Positions 18,346 through 27,888 of a stretch of 64,000 bases of DNA are shown piece after piece (the stretch's first letter is position 1; every line of letters starts with the position of its first letter). A program made the translations under genes and the position numbers. This stretch comes from Comamonas testosteroni (GTDB lineage: Bacteria; Pseudomonadota; Gammaproteobacteria; Burkholderiales; Burkholderiaceae_C): assembly GCF_030505195.1 (NCBI RefSeq), contig NZ_CP129672.1:3878501-3942500 (forward strand). The letters are read 5' to 3'. A model generated the notes under the pieces. That model was not told the origin of the DNA. It saw nothing but the letters and a program-made list of their open reading frames with translations, and ran no database searches.

Positions 18346-19182
18346 ATGGAAATTAATATGATCGACAACGATATGAAGCACAGCGAAGACACACCCTCGG
18401 CCCGCCTGGACGGAGACACGCCCAATCTGCGTTTGTTCGCGCTGCTGGAAGCCGTGGCGCAGAAGAGCCAGCCCTTTACCTTGCAAACCATGGTGGAAGA
18501 GACAGGGCTGCCCAAGCCGACCATGCACCGCATGCTTGCGCAGCTGGAAAGCGCCGGAATCCTGCAAAGAGATGGCAACGGTCGCCACTACGGCACGGGC
18601 CAGCGGCTGATGCGACTGGCGCAGAACGTGCTGCTCAACAACACCACGCATGGCGCGCGGCATGCGGTGCTGACCCAACTCGTGCGCGAGCTCGGCGAGA
18701 GCTGCAACATCACGGCTTTCTCGGGCAGCGAGGTCCTGTATCTGGACCGCGTGGAGACGCCAGCCCCGCTGCGCTTTTATCTGCATCCCGGCTCGCGCGT
18801 GCCCGCGCACTGTTCGGCCACGGGCAAGCTGTTCCTGAGCCAGATGTCGCCCGCTCAACGCCGCCGGCTGCTGGCCAATGTGCCGCTGGAGGCGTTCACC
18901 GGCAATACGCTGACGACCTTCGAGGCGCTGGAGCAGGAGCTCGATCAGGTGCGCGCCCAGGGCTATGCCTTCGACAACGAGGAGTTCCTGCCCGGTCTGC
19001 TGTGCCTTGGCGTGCTGGTGCCCGCGCCCCAGGGCAACTCCAATATGGGGCTGGCCGTGCAGGCGCCGATCATGCGTTTTTCCAAGGAGAAGGCCTTGTC
19101 CTTTCTTCCCAAGCTGCAGGCGGCCGTCGAGGCGATCGCCCGCATTAACGATGACGTTCCACCGGAAGCCGATGATGACTGA
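18346..19182 (+). CDS. IclR family transcriptional regulator
   Basis: This protein of about 278 residues has the IclR architecture. The N-terminal winged helix-turn-helix spans about residues 28-90 (FTLQTMVEETGLPKPTMHRM...LESAGILQRDGNG), followed by a GAF-like effector domain. The domain contains YLDRVETPAPLRFYLHPGSRVPAHCSATGKLFLS, typical of the family. It is divergent from xsc and probably controls it in response to a pathway intermediate. Several in-frame starts exist (GTG 18304, ATG 18346, 18358, 18373), none with a good ribosome binding site. Its 3' end overlaps cobS by 11 bp, so the three downstream genes form one operon. Confidence 0.85.
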   Translation: MEINMIDNDMKHSEDTPSARLDGDTPNLRLFALLEAVAQKSQPFTLQTMVEETGLPKPTMHRMLAQLESAGILQRDGNGRHYGTGQRLMRLAQNVLLNNTTHGARHAVLTQLVRELGESCNITAFSGSEVLYLDRVETPAPLRFYLHPGSRVPAHCSATGKLFLSQMSPAQRRRLLANVPLEAFTGNTLTTFEALEQELDQVRAQGYAFDNEEFLPGLLCLGVLVPAPQGNSNMGLAVQAPIMRFSKEKALSFLPKLQAAVEAIARINDDVPPEADDD

Positions 19183-20158
19183 CCTGAGCCAGCTGCAGCC
19201 CACCCGCACCGTCAGCGTGCGCGATGTATTTGGCATCGACACGGACATGAGCGTGCCGGCGTTTGCCGAGCCGGGCGAGCATGTTCCCGCCATTGACAAG
19301 GCCTACCGCCTCAATCCGCGGGTGACGCAAGCCATCCTGGCGGGCTTTGCGCACAACCGGCGCGTGGTCGTTCAGGGACTGCACGGCACGGGTAAATCCA
19401 CGCATATAGAGCAGGTGGCCGCCAGATTGAACTGGCCCTGCGTGCGCGTGAATCTGGACGGTCATATCAGCCGTCTGGATCTGGTGGGCAAGGACAGCAT
19501 CGTGCTGCAGGAAGGCAAGCAGGTGACCCAGTTTCAGGAGGGCATTCTGCCCTGGGCGCTGCAGCGGCCCGTGGCCATGGTGTTTGACGAGTACGACGCC
19601 GGACGCCCCGATGTGATGTTCGTCATCCAGCGGGTTCTGGAGCGTGAGGGCAGCTTCACCCTGCTCGACCAAAAGCGGGTGATCCAGCCGCATCCCTGCT
19701 TTCGGCTGTTTGCCACCATGAACACCCTGGGGCAGGGCAATCTCAACGGGCTCTATCACGGCACGCAGCAGCTCAACCATGCCCAGCTCGATCGCTGGAA
19801 TCTGGTCACCAGCCTGAACTATCTGCCCCCGCAGGAGGAGGCGGCCATCGTGCTGGCGCGTGTGCCGGAGCTGGCCACAGCCGATGGGCGCCGCAAGGTG
19901 GACGCCATGGTGGCGCTGGCCGCGCTGACCCGCAAGGGCTTTGCCGTGGGGGATCTGTCCTTGCTGATGTCTCCGCGTACGGTGATCACCTGGGCTGAAA
20001 ACATTTCCATCTTCCATGACCTGAAGCTGGCTTTCGAGCTGTCGTTCCTCAACAAATGCGAGCCTGCCGAGCGCGCCATCGTGAGCGAGTATTTCCAGCG
20101 CTGCTTCGCCCAGGAGCTGGCGCAGCCCGAAGAACCAGCACTGGCGTTGCTGGCATGA
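19172..20158 (+). CDS. cobS: CobS-like AAA+ ATPase
   Basis: This is a MoxR-class AAA+ ATPase of about 328 residues with best resemblance to cobaltochelatase CobS. Walker A is GLHGTGKST (about residues 68-76), and Walker B is VAMVFDEYDAGRPDVMF. Sensor and arginine-finger regions are seen in RLFATMNTLGQGN and QLNHAQLDRWN. In aerobic cobalamin synthesis CobS works with CobT and CobN to insert cobalt. No cobN or other cobalamin gene is in the window. Two adjacent ATG codons (19172 and 19175) are possible starts. It overlaps cobT by 4 bp (ATGA). Confidence 0.85.
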   Translation: MMTDLSQLQPTRTVSVRDVFGIDTDMSVPAFAEPGEHVPAIDKAYRLNPRVTQAILAGFAHNRRVVVQGLHGTGKSTHIEQVAARLNWPCVRVNLDGHISRLDLVGKDSIVLQEGKQVTQFQEGILPWALQRPVAMVFDEYDAGRPDVMFVIQRVLEREGSFTLLDQKRVIQPHPCFRLFATMNTLGQGNLNGLYHGTQQLNHAQLDRWNLVTSLNYLPPQEEAAIVLARVPELATADGRRKVDAMVALAALTRKGFAVGDLSLLMSPRTVITWAENISIFHDLKLAFELSFLNKCEPAERAIVSEYFQRCFAQELAQPEEPALALLA

Positions 20159-21855
20159 GCACCGAGACCTCCGGCCCAGCCTCGCTGTCGCGCATGGAGG
20201 CCTGGGGCGGCGCCATGCTGCGCGCGATCACCGGCGACGCCAGCCTGCAATGGAGCGGCCAGACGCTGTACCGCGGCACCACGCCCATACCCCAGGCGGC
20301 GGCCCACCATAGCCAGGTGCCGGTGCAGCAGACGGATCAGCGCGGCCTGCTTGACAGCATGGGGCTGCGTCTGCAGTGGAGCGACCAGGCCCTGTTTCAG
20401 TCGCATCTGCCCCAGGACCCGGTCGAGCGCATGGTGTTCGAGCTGCTGGAGCAGTTGCGTGTGGAGAGCCTGGTGCCCGAGGCCTGGCCCGGAGCGCGCG
20501 AGAACATGCGCCAGCGCTTTGTGAACTGGTGCCAGGCATTCGTGGATTCCGGCCTCACGGAAAGCAGCCTGGGCATCTTGCTGTTTGCGGTGGCCATCAC
20601 GGCCTGGAGCCGGCTGACCGGGCATGAAACGCCTGAGCGCATGGCCGATCTGGTGGAGTCCACGCGGATGTCCATGGCCTCCCCGCTTGGCCGGCACTGG
20701 GATGGGCTGCGGCGCTTCAGAGACCGGCAGCAGCAGTTTGTCGAGCCTGCCCTGGCCGTCAGCCGCTGGGTCGGCATGGCGGTGCGTGCGGCGCAGGACG
20801 ATGCGCCGCGCGGTGCCGGCGGCCCCAGGCGGCGCAGCAGTTTTGCCCTGCCTCTGCATGTTGAGTCCCAGAGTCAGGACGGCATGCCGGTGGCGCAAAG
20901 CGGCGACAGCCGGGCCTGGGCCGGCACCGCCCAAAGCTACCGGGTTTTCACGCGCGAGTTCGATAGGGAGGTGCAGGCCGGTGAGCTGATCCGCGCGCTG
21001 CAGCTGGCCCAGTTCCGGGAACAGATGGACGAGGAGCTGGCGCGCTCGGGATTGCAGCAGGCCGGGCGGCTGGCGCGCTATCTGCAACAGCGCCTGGCCA
21101 GCACGCAGCGCAATGGCTGGAACTTCGGGCTGGAGGAAGGCCATCTGGACGGCAGCCGCCTGTCCCAGCTGGTGACGGACCCGCAGCAGCGCGCGATCTT
21201 CAAGGACGAGATGCAGCGCCCCGTCAACGAGACCGCAGTCACTATTCTCATGGACTGCTCGGGCTCCATGAAAACCTTTGCCAAGCCCCTGTCGCTGTTG
21301 CTCGACGTGTTGGGGCGGGCGCTGGAGATGGCCGGTGCGAGCGTGGAGATACTGGGTTTTTCCACGCAGGCCTGGAATGGCGGCAGAACGCGCCGCCGCT
21401 GGCAGCGCGCCGGCCAGCCCCAGTTTCCGGGGCGTCTCAATGAGCGCCTGCACATTGTCTTCAAGGACGGGGCCAAGCCCTGGCGTCACGCCCGGCATGG
21501 CATTGCGGCACTGCGCAAGCCCGACATCTTTCGAGAAGGCATCGATGGCGAGGCCGTGGAATGGGCGTGCCAGAGGCTGCGCGCCAAGACCGCGCAGCGT
21601 CGCATCCTGCTCGTGGTCTCCGATGGCTGTCCCATGGACACGGCAACCCATCAGGCCAATGACGAGCATTATCTGGATCAGCATCTGCGGCAGGTTCTTG
21701 CCACCCAGGAGCGCATGGGCGGCGTGAAGGTCTGCGCCCTGGGCGTCGGGCTGGATCTGGGGGTCTTCTACCGTCAAAGGCTTGCCGTCGATCTGCAGCA
21801 CGATATCGACGAGGCCTTGCTGTTTTCGGTGGCCGAGATGCTGTGCCGGCGATGA
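20155..21855 (+). CDS. cobT: CobT-like VWA-domain protein
   Basis: This 566-residue protein resembles cobaltochelatase subunit CobT. It has a long N-terminal helical region (with VERMVFELLEQLRVESL typical of CobT) and a C-terminal von Willebrand A domain. The MIDAS motif is MDCSGSM (Asp about 367), and VVSDGCPMDTAT follows further on. The start overlaps the cobS stop, so the pair is translationally coupled and should form an ATPase/VWA complex that remodels or metallates a partner. The usual partner CobN is missing here, so the client is unknown. It ends convergent with tauC. Confidence 0.85.
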   Translation: MSTETSGPASLSRMEAWGGAMLRAITGDASLQWSGQTLYRGTTPIPQAAAHHSQVPVQQTDQRGLLDSMGLRLQWSDQALFQSHLPQDPVERMVFELLEQLRVESLVPEAWPGARENMRQRFVNWCQAFVDSGLTESSLGILLFAVAITAWSRLTGHETPERMADLVESTRMSMASPLGRHWDGLRRFRDRQQQFVEPALAVSRWVGMAVRAAQDDAPRGAGGPRRRSSFALPLHVESQSQDGMPVAQSGDSRAWAGTAQSYRVFTREFDREVQAGELIRALQLAQFREQMDEELARSGLQQAGRLARYLQQRLASTQRNGWNFGLEEGHLDGSRLSQLVTDPQQRAIFKDEMQRPVNETAVTILMDCSGSMKTFAKPLSLLLDVLGRALEMAGASVEILGFSTQAWNGGRTRRRWQRAGQPQFPGRLNERLHIVFKDGAKPWRHARHGIAALRKPDIFREGIDGEAVEWACQRLRAKTAQRRILLVVSDGCPMDTATHQANDEHYLDQHLRQVLATQERMGGVKVCALGVGLDLGVFYRQRLAVDLQHDIDEALLFSVAEMLCRR

Positions 21856-22010
21856 CCGGGATGGAGCGTGCGACAGGCATTGCACAAGGCCGAGCAAGCC
21901 CAGGCAACAAACCGAAAAGCCGAAAAAACGGAAAACAGAAAAGCGGGAAGGCGCAATGCCTGCCCGCTGTCTGCTTGCCGGAGCCATCCCCGTAGGGGAG
22001 GGGGCCGGAC

Positions 22011-22892
22011 TTACATGCGTCCCTTCCATGGAACCAGACGCTTTTCGACCCAGCGCATGAACAGATCGAACACATAGGCGATCACACCGATGACGATGAT
22101 GCCCATGATCACGATGTCGGTGCGCAGGAAGTTCGAGGCGTTGAGCACCATCTGACCCAGACCCACGTTCGCAGCCACCATTTCGGCGGCAACCAGAGTC
22201 GTCCAGCCAAAGCCGATGGCAATGCGCATGCCCACCAGAATGTCGGGCAGGGCTGCCGGCAAGATTACATGGCGGATCACCTGGAAGTAGCTCGCACCCA
22301 TCGAGTAGGCGGCATTGATCTGCTCCTGCGCTGCGCTGCGCATGCCCGAGCGGGCCGCCAGGGCCAAGGGCGCAAAGCAGCTCAGGAAGATCAGCAGAAT
22401 CTTCGGCGTTTCATCGATGCCGAACCAGATGATGATCAGCGGCAGATAGGCCAGTGGCGGCAGGGGGCGGTAGAACTCGATGGGTGGGTCGAAGATGCCG
22501 CGTGCGATGCGTGACATCCCCATCGCGATGCCCAGCGGAACGGCAATCAGGAAGGCCAGCCAGAACGCCACGCTCACGCGCAGCAGACTTGCCGAGAAAT
22601 GCTGCCACAGCGGTTTGTCGTTGGCCTGCCCGGTCAGGTATTCATAGAACTGCTGGAACACCGCCTGCGGGCTGGGCAGGAACAAGGGCTTGATCCAGCC
22701 GAGATTGGTGGTGGCGAACCACAGTGCCAGCAGCACGGCCACGGTGACGATGCTGATGGCGAGGCTGGAGCCTTCGCCAGGGGTCTTGAAGCGACTGGTC
22801 TTCACCGGTCCTGACGCCTGCGGGGCAGTGGCCTTGGGCTGCACGCGCGCTGTTGCGGCGGGCAGATGGTTGATGTGGACTGCTTCAGACAT
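22011..22892 (-). CDS. tauC: Taurine ABC transporter permease
   Basis: TauC forms the membrane channel of the taurine importer. The 293-residue protein has a Pro/Ala-rich cytoplasmic N-terminus (about 45 residues), then six hydrophobic segments. The permease signature is seen in [21 protein letters not shown] followed by [22 protein letters not shown]. It overlaps the end of tauB by 8 bp, so the two genes are co-translated. Confidence 0.92.
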   Translation of the reverse strand: MSEAVHINHLPAATARVQPKATAPQASGPVKTSRFKTPGEGSSLAISIVTVAVLLALWFATTNLGWIKPLFLPSPQAVFQQFYEYLTGQANDKPLWQHFSASLLRVSVAFWLAFLIAVPLGIAMGMSRIARGIFDPPIEFYRPLPPLAYLPLIIIWFGIDETPKILLIFLSCFAPLALAARSGMRSAAQEQINAAYSMGASYFQVIRHVILPAALPDILVGMRIAIGFGWTTLVAAEMVAANVGLGQMVLNASNFLRTDIVIMGIIVIGVIAYVFDLFMRWVEKRLVPWKGRM

Positions 22893-23673
22893 TGGCAGGC
22901 TCCCGTTGGTGAATCAGACTCAGAACTTCTTCGCGCATCCTGATGAAGTCGGGGCGCGACTTGACGGCACGCGCATCGCCGGTGCGCAGAAACTCGTGGC
23001 AGAACGGCATGTCGTCGTAGACATGGGAGATGCGGCCCGGGCTGGGGCTCATGACGATCAGCCGGCTGGCCAGAAACAGCGCCTCCTCGACCGAGTGGGT
23101 GATGAAGAACACCATCTTGTGGGTGGCATGCCATACGCGCAGCAGGATTTCCTGAACCTGCTCGCGCGTGAAGGCATCCAGCGCACCCATGGGCTCGTCC
23201 ATCAGCAGCAGTGCGGGATCGTTGGCCAGTGCACGGGCAATGCCGACACGCTGCTGCATGCCGCCAGACAGTTCATAGACGGCACGCCTGGCGTAGCTCT
23301 CCAAGCCCACGAGGCCCAGTTTCTCTTCGGCGATCTTCGTGCGCGTCTTCAGATCCATGCCGCGCATGCGCAGTCCCAGTGCGACGTTGTCGATCACATT
23401 GAGCCATGGCATCAGCGCATGCTTTTGAAACACCACCCCTTGATTGGCACCGGGGCCCTGAATGGGTTTGCCGTCCAGCAGGATCTGGCCGCTGGAAGGC
23501 GCCAGAAAGCCTGCCATGCAGTTGAGCAGTGTTGTCTTGCCGCAGCCCGATGCACCCAGAGCGACCACGAAGTCGCCTTCATTCATGGTCAGATTGACGG
23601 GCGCCAGGGCTTGCAAGTGTCCGCCCTTGACCTCGTAGTTGACGGTCAGGTCACGTATATCCAGAGTCGGCAT
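22885..23673 (-). CDS. tauB: Taurine ABC transporter ATP-binding protein
   Basis: TauB energises taurine uptake. The 262-residue ATPase has Walker [10 protein letters not shown], the Q-loop in [12 protein letters not shown], the signature [16 protein letters not shown], Walker B LLLMDEP and the switch histidine in [11 protein letters not shown]. It sits between tauA and tauC in the usual order. The nitrate/sulfonate/taurine subfamily is supported by the neighbours. Confidence 0.93.
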   Translation of the reverse strand: MPTLDIRDLTVNYEVKGGHLQALAPVNLTMNEGDFVVALGASGCGKTTLLNCMAGFLAPSSGQILLDGKPIQGPGANQGVVFQKHALMPWLNVIDNVALGLRMRGMDLKTRTKIAEEKLGLVGLESYARRAVYELSGGMQQRVGIARALANDPALLLMDEPMGALDAFTREQVQEILLRVWHATHKMVFFITHSVEEALFLASRLIVMSPSPGRISHVYDDMPFCHEFLRTGDARAVKSRPDFIRMREEVLSLIHQREPANV

Positions 23674-23742
23674 GACATTGCCCTCCTATGTGAAACAAAG
23701 CTGGGAGCCACGACGGGAAACTCCTGTCGTGGGCAGGAGCCG

Positions 23743-24750
23743 TCAGCGGCCGAGAGCCTGCTTGACATAGCTGTTGGTGACGTACGCGGCGTAGTCGGGC
23801 TTGACCTCCTGAATCCGGCCTTGTGACTTCAGAAACGTTGCGGTATTGGTCATGGCCTTGGCCGCACCGCCTTCCAGCCACTGAACGCCGAGTTGCTCCT
23901 CAGCGCTGGGAAAGCGGTAGAGCGCCATGGCGGCGGGCACGTCCTTGGGGTCGGCCTTGCTCCATTTGGCAATGGCCTTGATCTCGGGCGAATCGGGAGT
24001 CCACGTGGCCAGGTTGTCGCGCACCTGGGCGCTGGCCCGATTCAGGGCCTTGATGAAGGCCACCATGAACTGGGGATTTTCCTGGGCGAACTTGCTGCTC
24101 ACGGCAATGCCCTCGAAGGTGGGATAGCCCATCTGCGCAATGGAGCCGGAGGTGGCAATCACCTTGCCCTTTTGCTTGACCTTGGCCAGTACCGGATCCC
24201 AGACAAAAGTGCCGTCGATATCGCCGCGCTCCCAGGCTGCGGCAATCTCTGGCGGGCGCATGTTCATGATGTTGACCTTGCGTGCATCAACGCCTTCCTT
24301 GCCCAGGGCCGCGACCAGCTGGTAGTGCGCGGTGGAGACGAACGGCACGCCTATGCGCTTGCCCTCCATGCTCTTGAAACTGCTGATGCCGCCGCCATCG
24401 CGTGCCACCAGGGCTTCGGCACTGGCGATGTCTGCAGAGATCCAGAGCAGCTTGATGTCCTGCCCCTGGCTGGCTGCTGCGGTCAGCGGGCTGGAGCCCA
24501 CCTCTCCCATCTGCACGTCGCCCGAGGCCATCGCCCGTATCACGTCGCCGCCGCCCGAGAACATGCGCCAGTTGATCTTGTAGCCCGTCTCCTTTTCCAC
24601 TTCACCCGATTCCATGACCAGGCGCAGAGGCACCAGCATGTCCTGGTTGGCGAAGGTCACGGTTTTCTGCTGCGCCAGCGCGAAGCCTGTCATGGCCAGT
24701 GCTGCCGTCGCAACACCCGCTTTCAGCATCCATCGTTTTTGCATTTTCAT
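23743..24750 (-). CDS. tauA: Taurine-binding periplasmic protein
   Basis: This is the substrate-binding subunit of the taurine importer, 335 residues. The N-terminus is a signal peptide (KMQKR, then a hydrophobic run to FALAQQ with cleavage after ALA). The mature part contains the SsuA/TauA-type segments ASGDVQMGEVGSSPLTAA, SFKSMEGKRIGVPF and RGDIDGTFVWDPVLAKV. The ATG at 24750 is preferred because a GGAG ribosome binding site lies at good spacing. Upstream in-frame starts at 24765 and 24840 lack one and would bury the signal peptide. A conserved double box lies about 180 bp upstream. Confidence 0.93.
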   Translation of the reverse strand: MKMQKRWMLKAGVATAALAMTGFALAQQKTVTFANQDMLVPLRLVMESGEVEKETGYKINWRMFSGGGDVIRAMASGDVQMGEVGSSPLTAAASQGQDIKLLWISADIASAEALVARDGGGISSFKSMEGKRIGVPFVSTAHYQLVAALGKEGVDARKVNIMNMRPPEIAAAWERGDIDGTFVWDPVLAKVKQKGKVIATSGSIAQMGYPTFEGIAVSSKFAQENPQFMVAFIKALNRASAQVRDNLATWTPDSPEIKAIAKWSKADPKDVPAAMALYRFPSAEEQLGVQWLEGGAAKAMTNTATFLKSQGRIQEVKPDYAAYVTNSYVKQALGR

Positions 24751-24929
24751 TGCCAATTTCTCCATGGTTAGAGCGATATCGGTTGAAGACTTAGACCAGA
24801 GAACCCTTGCTGTGCTCACTCTTGCTGACTGTTTTCCCATTCCCGCTTCTGGCTGAACCGGTTGAAAGCCGCATCGCGAGGCTCAAAGAGCTTTCTCAGC
24901 GGATCGTAGTGAGCAACCTTGTGAAGCCA

Positions 24930-24962
24930 GTAGGGCCAGTTGATGTGAATCGTTAGGTCCAG
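24930..24962 (-). promoter_or_regulatory. Probable TauR operator upstream of tauA
   Basis: Read on the minus strand, CTGGACCTAA is followed after 13 bp by CTGGCCCTAC. The first box matches the TauR box CTGGACYTAA known from Rhodobacter capsulatus (from memory). The same pair with the same spacing, also sharing the bases CGAT and CAA next to the boxes, lies upstream of tauX in the same orientation relative to the gene. The rest of the 564-bp gap before tauA (24751-25314) shows no gene. Confidence 0.7.
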
Positions 24963-25248
24963 TCGCGCACGGCCCCGGATGGTGCGTGCAGCATGGGTTG
25001 GCGTGCACCGCGACCGTGCATTGCAAAGCCATGCATGGCGCGGCTTGCGCGGGATATCTCGGTTCTGGTGGAAGGCGTTTTTGCGACGTCTGCATGGGCT
25101 TAGGTGGTTTCACTGATCGCAGACAGATGCGGGAGGATTGGGCTGTCCGAGAGGCACGAGCGCTTGCGCAATATGCGTGCCAGAGAGGCGGTTTTTCCTG
25201 CGGCCTGGGCGCTGAGGTATGCGCTGCAGCGCATCCGTCGATAGGATG

Positions 25249-25280
25249 AAAAAAAGCACCTTCCTCGCGGAAGGTGCTTT
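25249..25280 (-). terminator. Terminator of tauY
   Basis: A 12-bp perfect stem AAAGCACCTTCC/GGAAGGTGCTTT with a 4-nt loop is followed on the minus strand by a run of T residues. It lies 35 bp after the tauY stop and separates it from tauABC. Confidence 0.85.
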
Positions 25281-25314
25281 GCGTTGCGTGAAGCCCGAGT
25301 GGCGGCTGGCAGGG

Positions 25315-26736
25315 TCAGTTCTTCTCGTCGTTCATGTGATACCAGTGGTAGAGAAAGCGCTGTCCCATGCGGCGAAATGGTGCAAATGCCTCCGAGCGCA
25401 CCATATTGAACACATTCGGATATTCGAGCGATGAGTTGTAGATTGGCAACTCGAAAGCCTTGAGGTTCTGGCCTGCGATGCGCTGGGCCATGCGCCGGCC
25501 TGCATGCGCAGAGAACGACACACCATTGCCGCCATAGCCGACTGCATAGAAGACGCTTTCCCTTGGATCGGGCTGGGTGATGCGCGGCATCATGTCGTGG
25601 CTTACATCGACCCAGCCCCACCAGGAGTAGTCCACCTGGATGCCCTTGAGGGCAGGGAACTTGTGGTGCAGGCCCTCGACCAGCTTGGCCATATGGACCG
25701 GATTGGGCGCATCGGCACCGGTGATCGAGCTGCGGCTGCCGATCTGCACGCGGTTGTCGGGCAGCTTGCGGTAGTAAAAGCGCAGGGTGCGGGTGTCGGT
25801 GATGACTTGCGTGGTCTTGAAATTGGTGGCGGCCAGCTCTTCTTGCGTCAATGGCCTGGTGACCAGCGAGTTCGAGAGAATCGGCATGATCTTGGAGCGC
25901 AGACTGCGGTGCAGGCCGTTGCTGGTATAGCCGCCGGTGGCAAAGCCGACGGCGCGTGCCTTGACCGTGCCGCCCGGGGTCTGAAGGTAATGCACGCCGT
26001 TTCGCGTTTCCATGCCCAGCACGGGACTGGCGGGATGCACCTTCACTCCCAGCTCGCGGGCCTTGCGCAGATAGCCGAATGCCAGCTTGAGCGGATGCAC
26101 GCCAATGCCGTCGGGCTCGTGCATCGCGCCACGGCAGTCGGCGTCGTCGACATAGTCGCGGCGCACTTCGTCGACGCTGAATATGCGGGCGTCGTAGCCG
26201 AAGACTTCTCGCATGACGCGGGTCTCGTTGCGCAGAAAATCCATTTTTCTGTCGCGGTGGGCAATATACAAATGCCCTCCCGGTTGCGGCTCGCATTCTG
26301 GAAACTCCGCGACCAGTTTTTTGAACGTGTCGAATCCTTCGCGGATTTCCGCGTCCAGCTTCAGGGCTGTGTCCTTGCCCCAGCGCTCTATCCACTGCGA
26401 GCGATAGAGGCGGCCGCTGGCATTCTGGCCCTGGCCGCCGTTGCGGCTGGTGCAGCCCCAGGCGCTCTGGTTGGCTTCGAGAACCACGGCGCGAATGCCG
26501 TGCTCGCGGGCCAGAAACAGGGCAGTGGACAGGCCCGTGAAGCCCGATCCCACGATGACCACATCGGCTTCCATGTCGCCGCAGACCGGACCATCGTCCT
26601 CGGGGGGGCGGCCCGCCGTCCCTACCCAGTAGGTCGGAGCGTAGCCGGCGCCATGCCCGGGGTTTCTGGCAACCAGGGGGTCGTACTGCGGGTCGTATGG
26701 ATTCAGATGGCTGGGGCGGATGTCCTCGGCTTTCAT
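25315..26736 (-). CDS. tauY: FAD-dependent oxidoreductase, probable taurine dehydrogenase large subunit
   Basis: This is a 473-residue DAO-family flavoprotein. The Rossmann FAD motif VVIVGSGFTGLSTALFLA is at about residues 59-76. SRNGGQGQNASGR, the ARAVGFATGGYTSNGL region and YAVGYGGNGVSFSAHAGRR near the C-terminus follow. The family also holds gamma-glutamylputrescine oxidase, but the location beside tauA, Xsc and an NTF2-like TauX candidate makes the taurine dehydrogenase TauY the best reading. It would deaminate taurine oxidatively to sulfoacetaldehyde and ammonium, passing electrons to the respiratory chain. There is no signal peptide. Confidence 0.75.
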   Translation of the reverse strand: MKAEDIRPSHLNPYDPQYDPLVARNPGHGAGYAPTYWVGTAGRPPEDDGPVCGDMEADVVIVGSGFTGLSTALFLAREHGIRAVVLEANQSAWGCTSRNGGQGQNASGRLYRSQWIERWGKDTALKLDAEIREGFDTFKKLVAEFPECEPQPGGHLYIAHRDRKMDFLRNETRVMREVFGYDARIFSVDEVRRDYVDDADCRGAMHEPDGIGVHPLKLAFGYLRKARELGVKVHPASPVLGMETRNGVHYLQTPGGTVKARAVGFATGGYTSNGLHRSLRSKIMPILSNSLVTRPLTQEELAATNFKTTQVITDTRTLRFYYRKLPDNRVQIGSRSSITGADAPNPVHMAKLVEGLHHKFPALKGIQVDYSWWGWVDVSHDMMPRITQPDPRESVFYAVGYGGNGVSFSAHAGRRMAQRIAGQNLKAFELPIYNSSLEYPNVFNMVRSEAFAPFRRMGQRFLYHWYHMNDEKN

Positions 26737-27489
26737 GGCGGTCGTCTCCTGGTGTGGCTGCGTTTGAAGCGGCGCTCTATTGCTATGGAATTGATGTGCG
26801 CAAAGTCAATGCAGATGCACTGCTTGCGATGTCCAGAGCAGCATAGCCAGCCCCCTGTGTCGCCGGTTAGGGCCACGGCACAGGTTTTGATGGAGCCAGC
26901 GTGCAAGCCTGGCCATCCGAACCTCGGGATTGCCGCAGAGGGGCTGCGGCGAGTCTCTTGCAAACCGGGCGCCCATCGAGTCGCGCCCGTCGGGCGGGGC
27001 TGCGCGCTGGCCTGCTTCAGGCCGGCATGACCAGGCGGTGTCACTCGCCACCTCAGCGGGATGCATTGGAGTCCACCACAACCTGTGCAGCCAGCGGGCG
27101 TTGCCGTGCACTTTCCCTGCGCTTGTGGCGGCGATGACCGCATTGAGCGTGGTGATGCTCTCCTATCGTTTTCACCTAAATGAAGCAGCACAAGAGGCGT
27201 TTGCCGACGGGCGTCGGTCTGCCTCTGCAAGCGCTGCGCCAGAGCGTCGCGCTCAGAGGAGATGCGGACTTTTTCAAGGCATTTTCTCGGTGCGCGCCGC
27301 CGTCATTTCGCGAGGGATCCGAGCCCTGCGCGGCAAGGTCTTGGACTTAACGATAGCCGGCAACTGGTCCTACGAAATGGAGCCAGTGCTACCTACCATG
27401 AGCCATCGGAATTTCAGGCATTTTTCGATCGAAAGGGGGCGCTTTTGCAATGGTCGGCCCCCATGACATGACAGCAATCTGGAGAGCAT
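26737..27489. other. 753-bp divergent gap between tauY and tauX
   Basis: No convincing gene is seen; open frames here lack ribosome binding sites and recognisable protein sequence. The gap contains the double TauR-type box before tauX. It also has a half-site resembling one box on the tauY side (TTAGGGCCAC near 26873). It must include the promoters of both taurine dehydrogenase genes. Confidence 0.6.
27341..27373 (+). promoter_or_regulatory. Probable TauR operator upstream of tauX
   Basis: TTGGACTTAA is followed after 13 bp by CTGGTCCTAC, 117 bp before the tauX start. Box sequences, the 23-bp repeat period and flanking CGAT/CAA bases agree with the site before tauA, while the rest of the two gaps is unrelated. 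This points to one regulator binding both. Confidence 0.7.
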
Positions 27490-27888
27490 ATGAACAAGCA
27501 AGAATCCCAACCCGATGTCCAGTTTCTGGCGCGTTTCTCCGACGCGTGGAATCGGCATGACATAGACGCATTGATGGACTTCATGGCCGACGAATGCGAG
27601 TTTCACGCCGTTGCCGGCCCTGATCTGATGGGGCGCAGCTTTGTGGGGCGTGAAGCCGTGCGTGAGGGCTTTCAGCTGGCCTGGCAGGCATTCCCCGATG
27701 CCGCCTGGGTGGATGGAGAGCATTTTGTGCAAGGCTCGCGCGGCGTTTCGGAAAGCACCTTCAAAGGCACCAAGGCCGACGGCCTGCGTGTGGAAGCTCG
27801 CATGGTCGATGTGTTCACCTTCCGCGACGGCAAGATCGCCGTCAAGAACGCCTACCGCAAGGATCGTCCTCCAGTGGCGCTTTCCTGA
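27490..27888 (+). CDS. tauX: NTF2/SnoaL-like protein, probable taurine dehydrogenase small subunit
   Basis: This 132-residue protein has the NTF2-like (SnoaL) pattern: an N-terminal helix ARFSDAWNRHDIDALMDFM, a strand ECEFHAVAG, GREAVREGF and a C-terminal VDVFTFRDGKIAVKNAYRKD. TauX, the small partner of TauY in taurine dehydrogenase, is a small NTF2-like protein, and the gene is divergent from the TauY candidate. A GGAG ribosome binding site precedes the start. The assignment rests on fold plus context. Confidence 0.65.
   Translation: MNKQESQPDVQFLARFSDAWNRHDIDALMDFMADECEFHAVAGPDLMGRSFVGREAVREGFQLAWQAFPDAAWVDGEHFVQGSRGVSESTFKGTKADGLRVEARMVDVFTFRDGKIAVKNAYRKDRPPVALS

Noticed and set aside
19172..21855. 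Functional cobaltochelatase for cobalamin synthesis
   Set aside because: CobN and all other cobalamin genes are missing from the window, so the pathway role could not be supported from here.
25315..26736. Gamma-glutamylputrescine oxidase (PuuB)
   Set aside because: The DAO family is the same, but there are no other putrescine genes and the setting is a taurine cluster, so TauY is preferred, with reduced confidence.
26930..27466. Possible 178-residue protein between tauY and tauX
   Set aside because: No ribosome binding site and no protein-like composition, and it covers the conserved TauR-type boxes, so the region reads better as regulatory.
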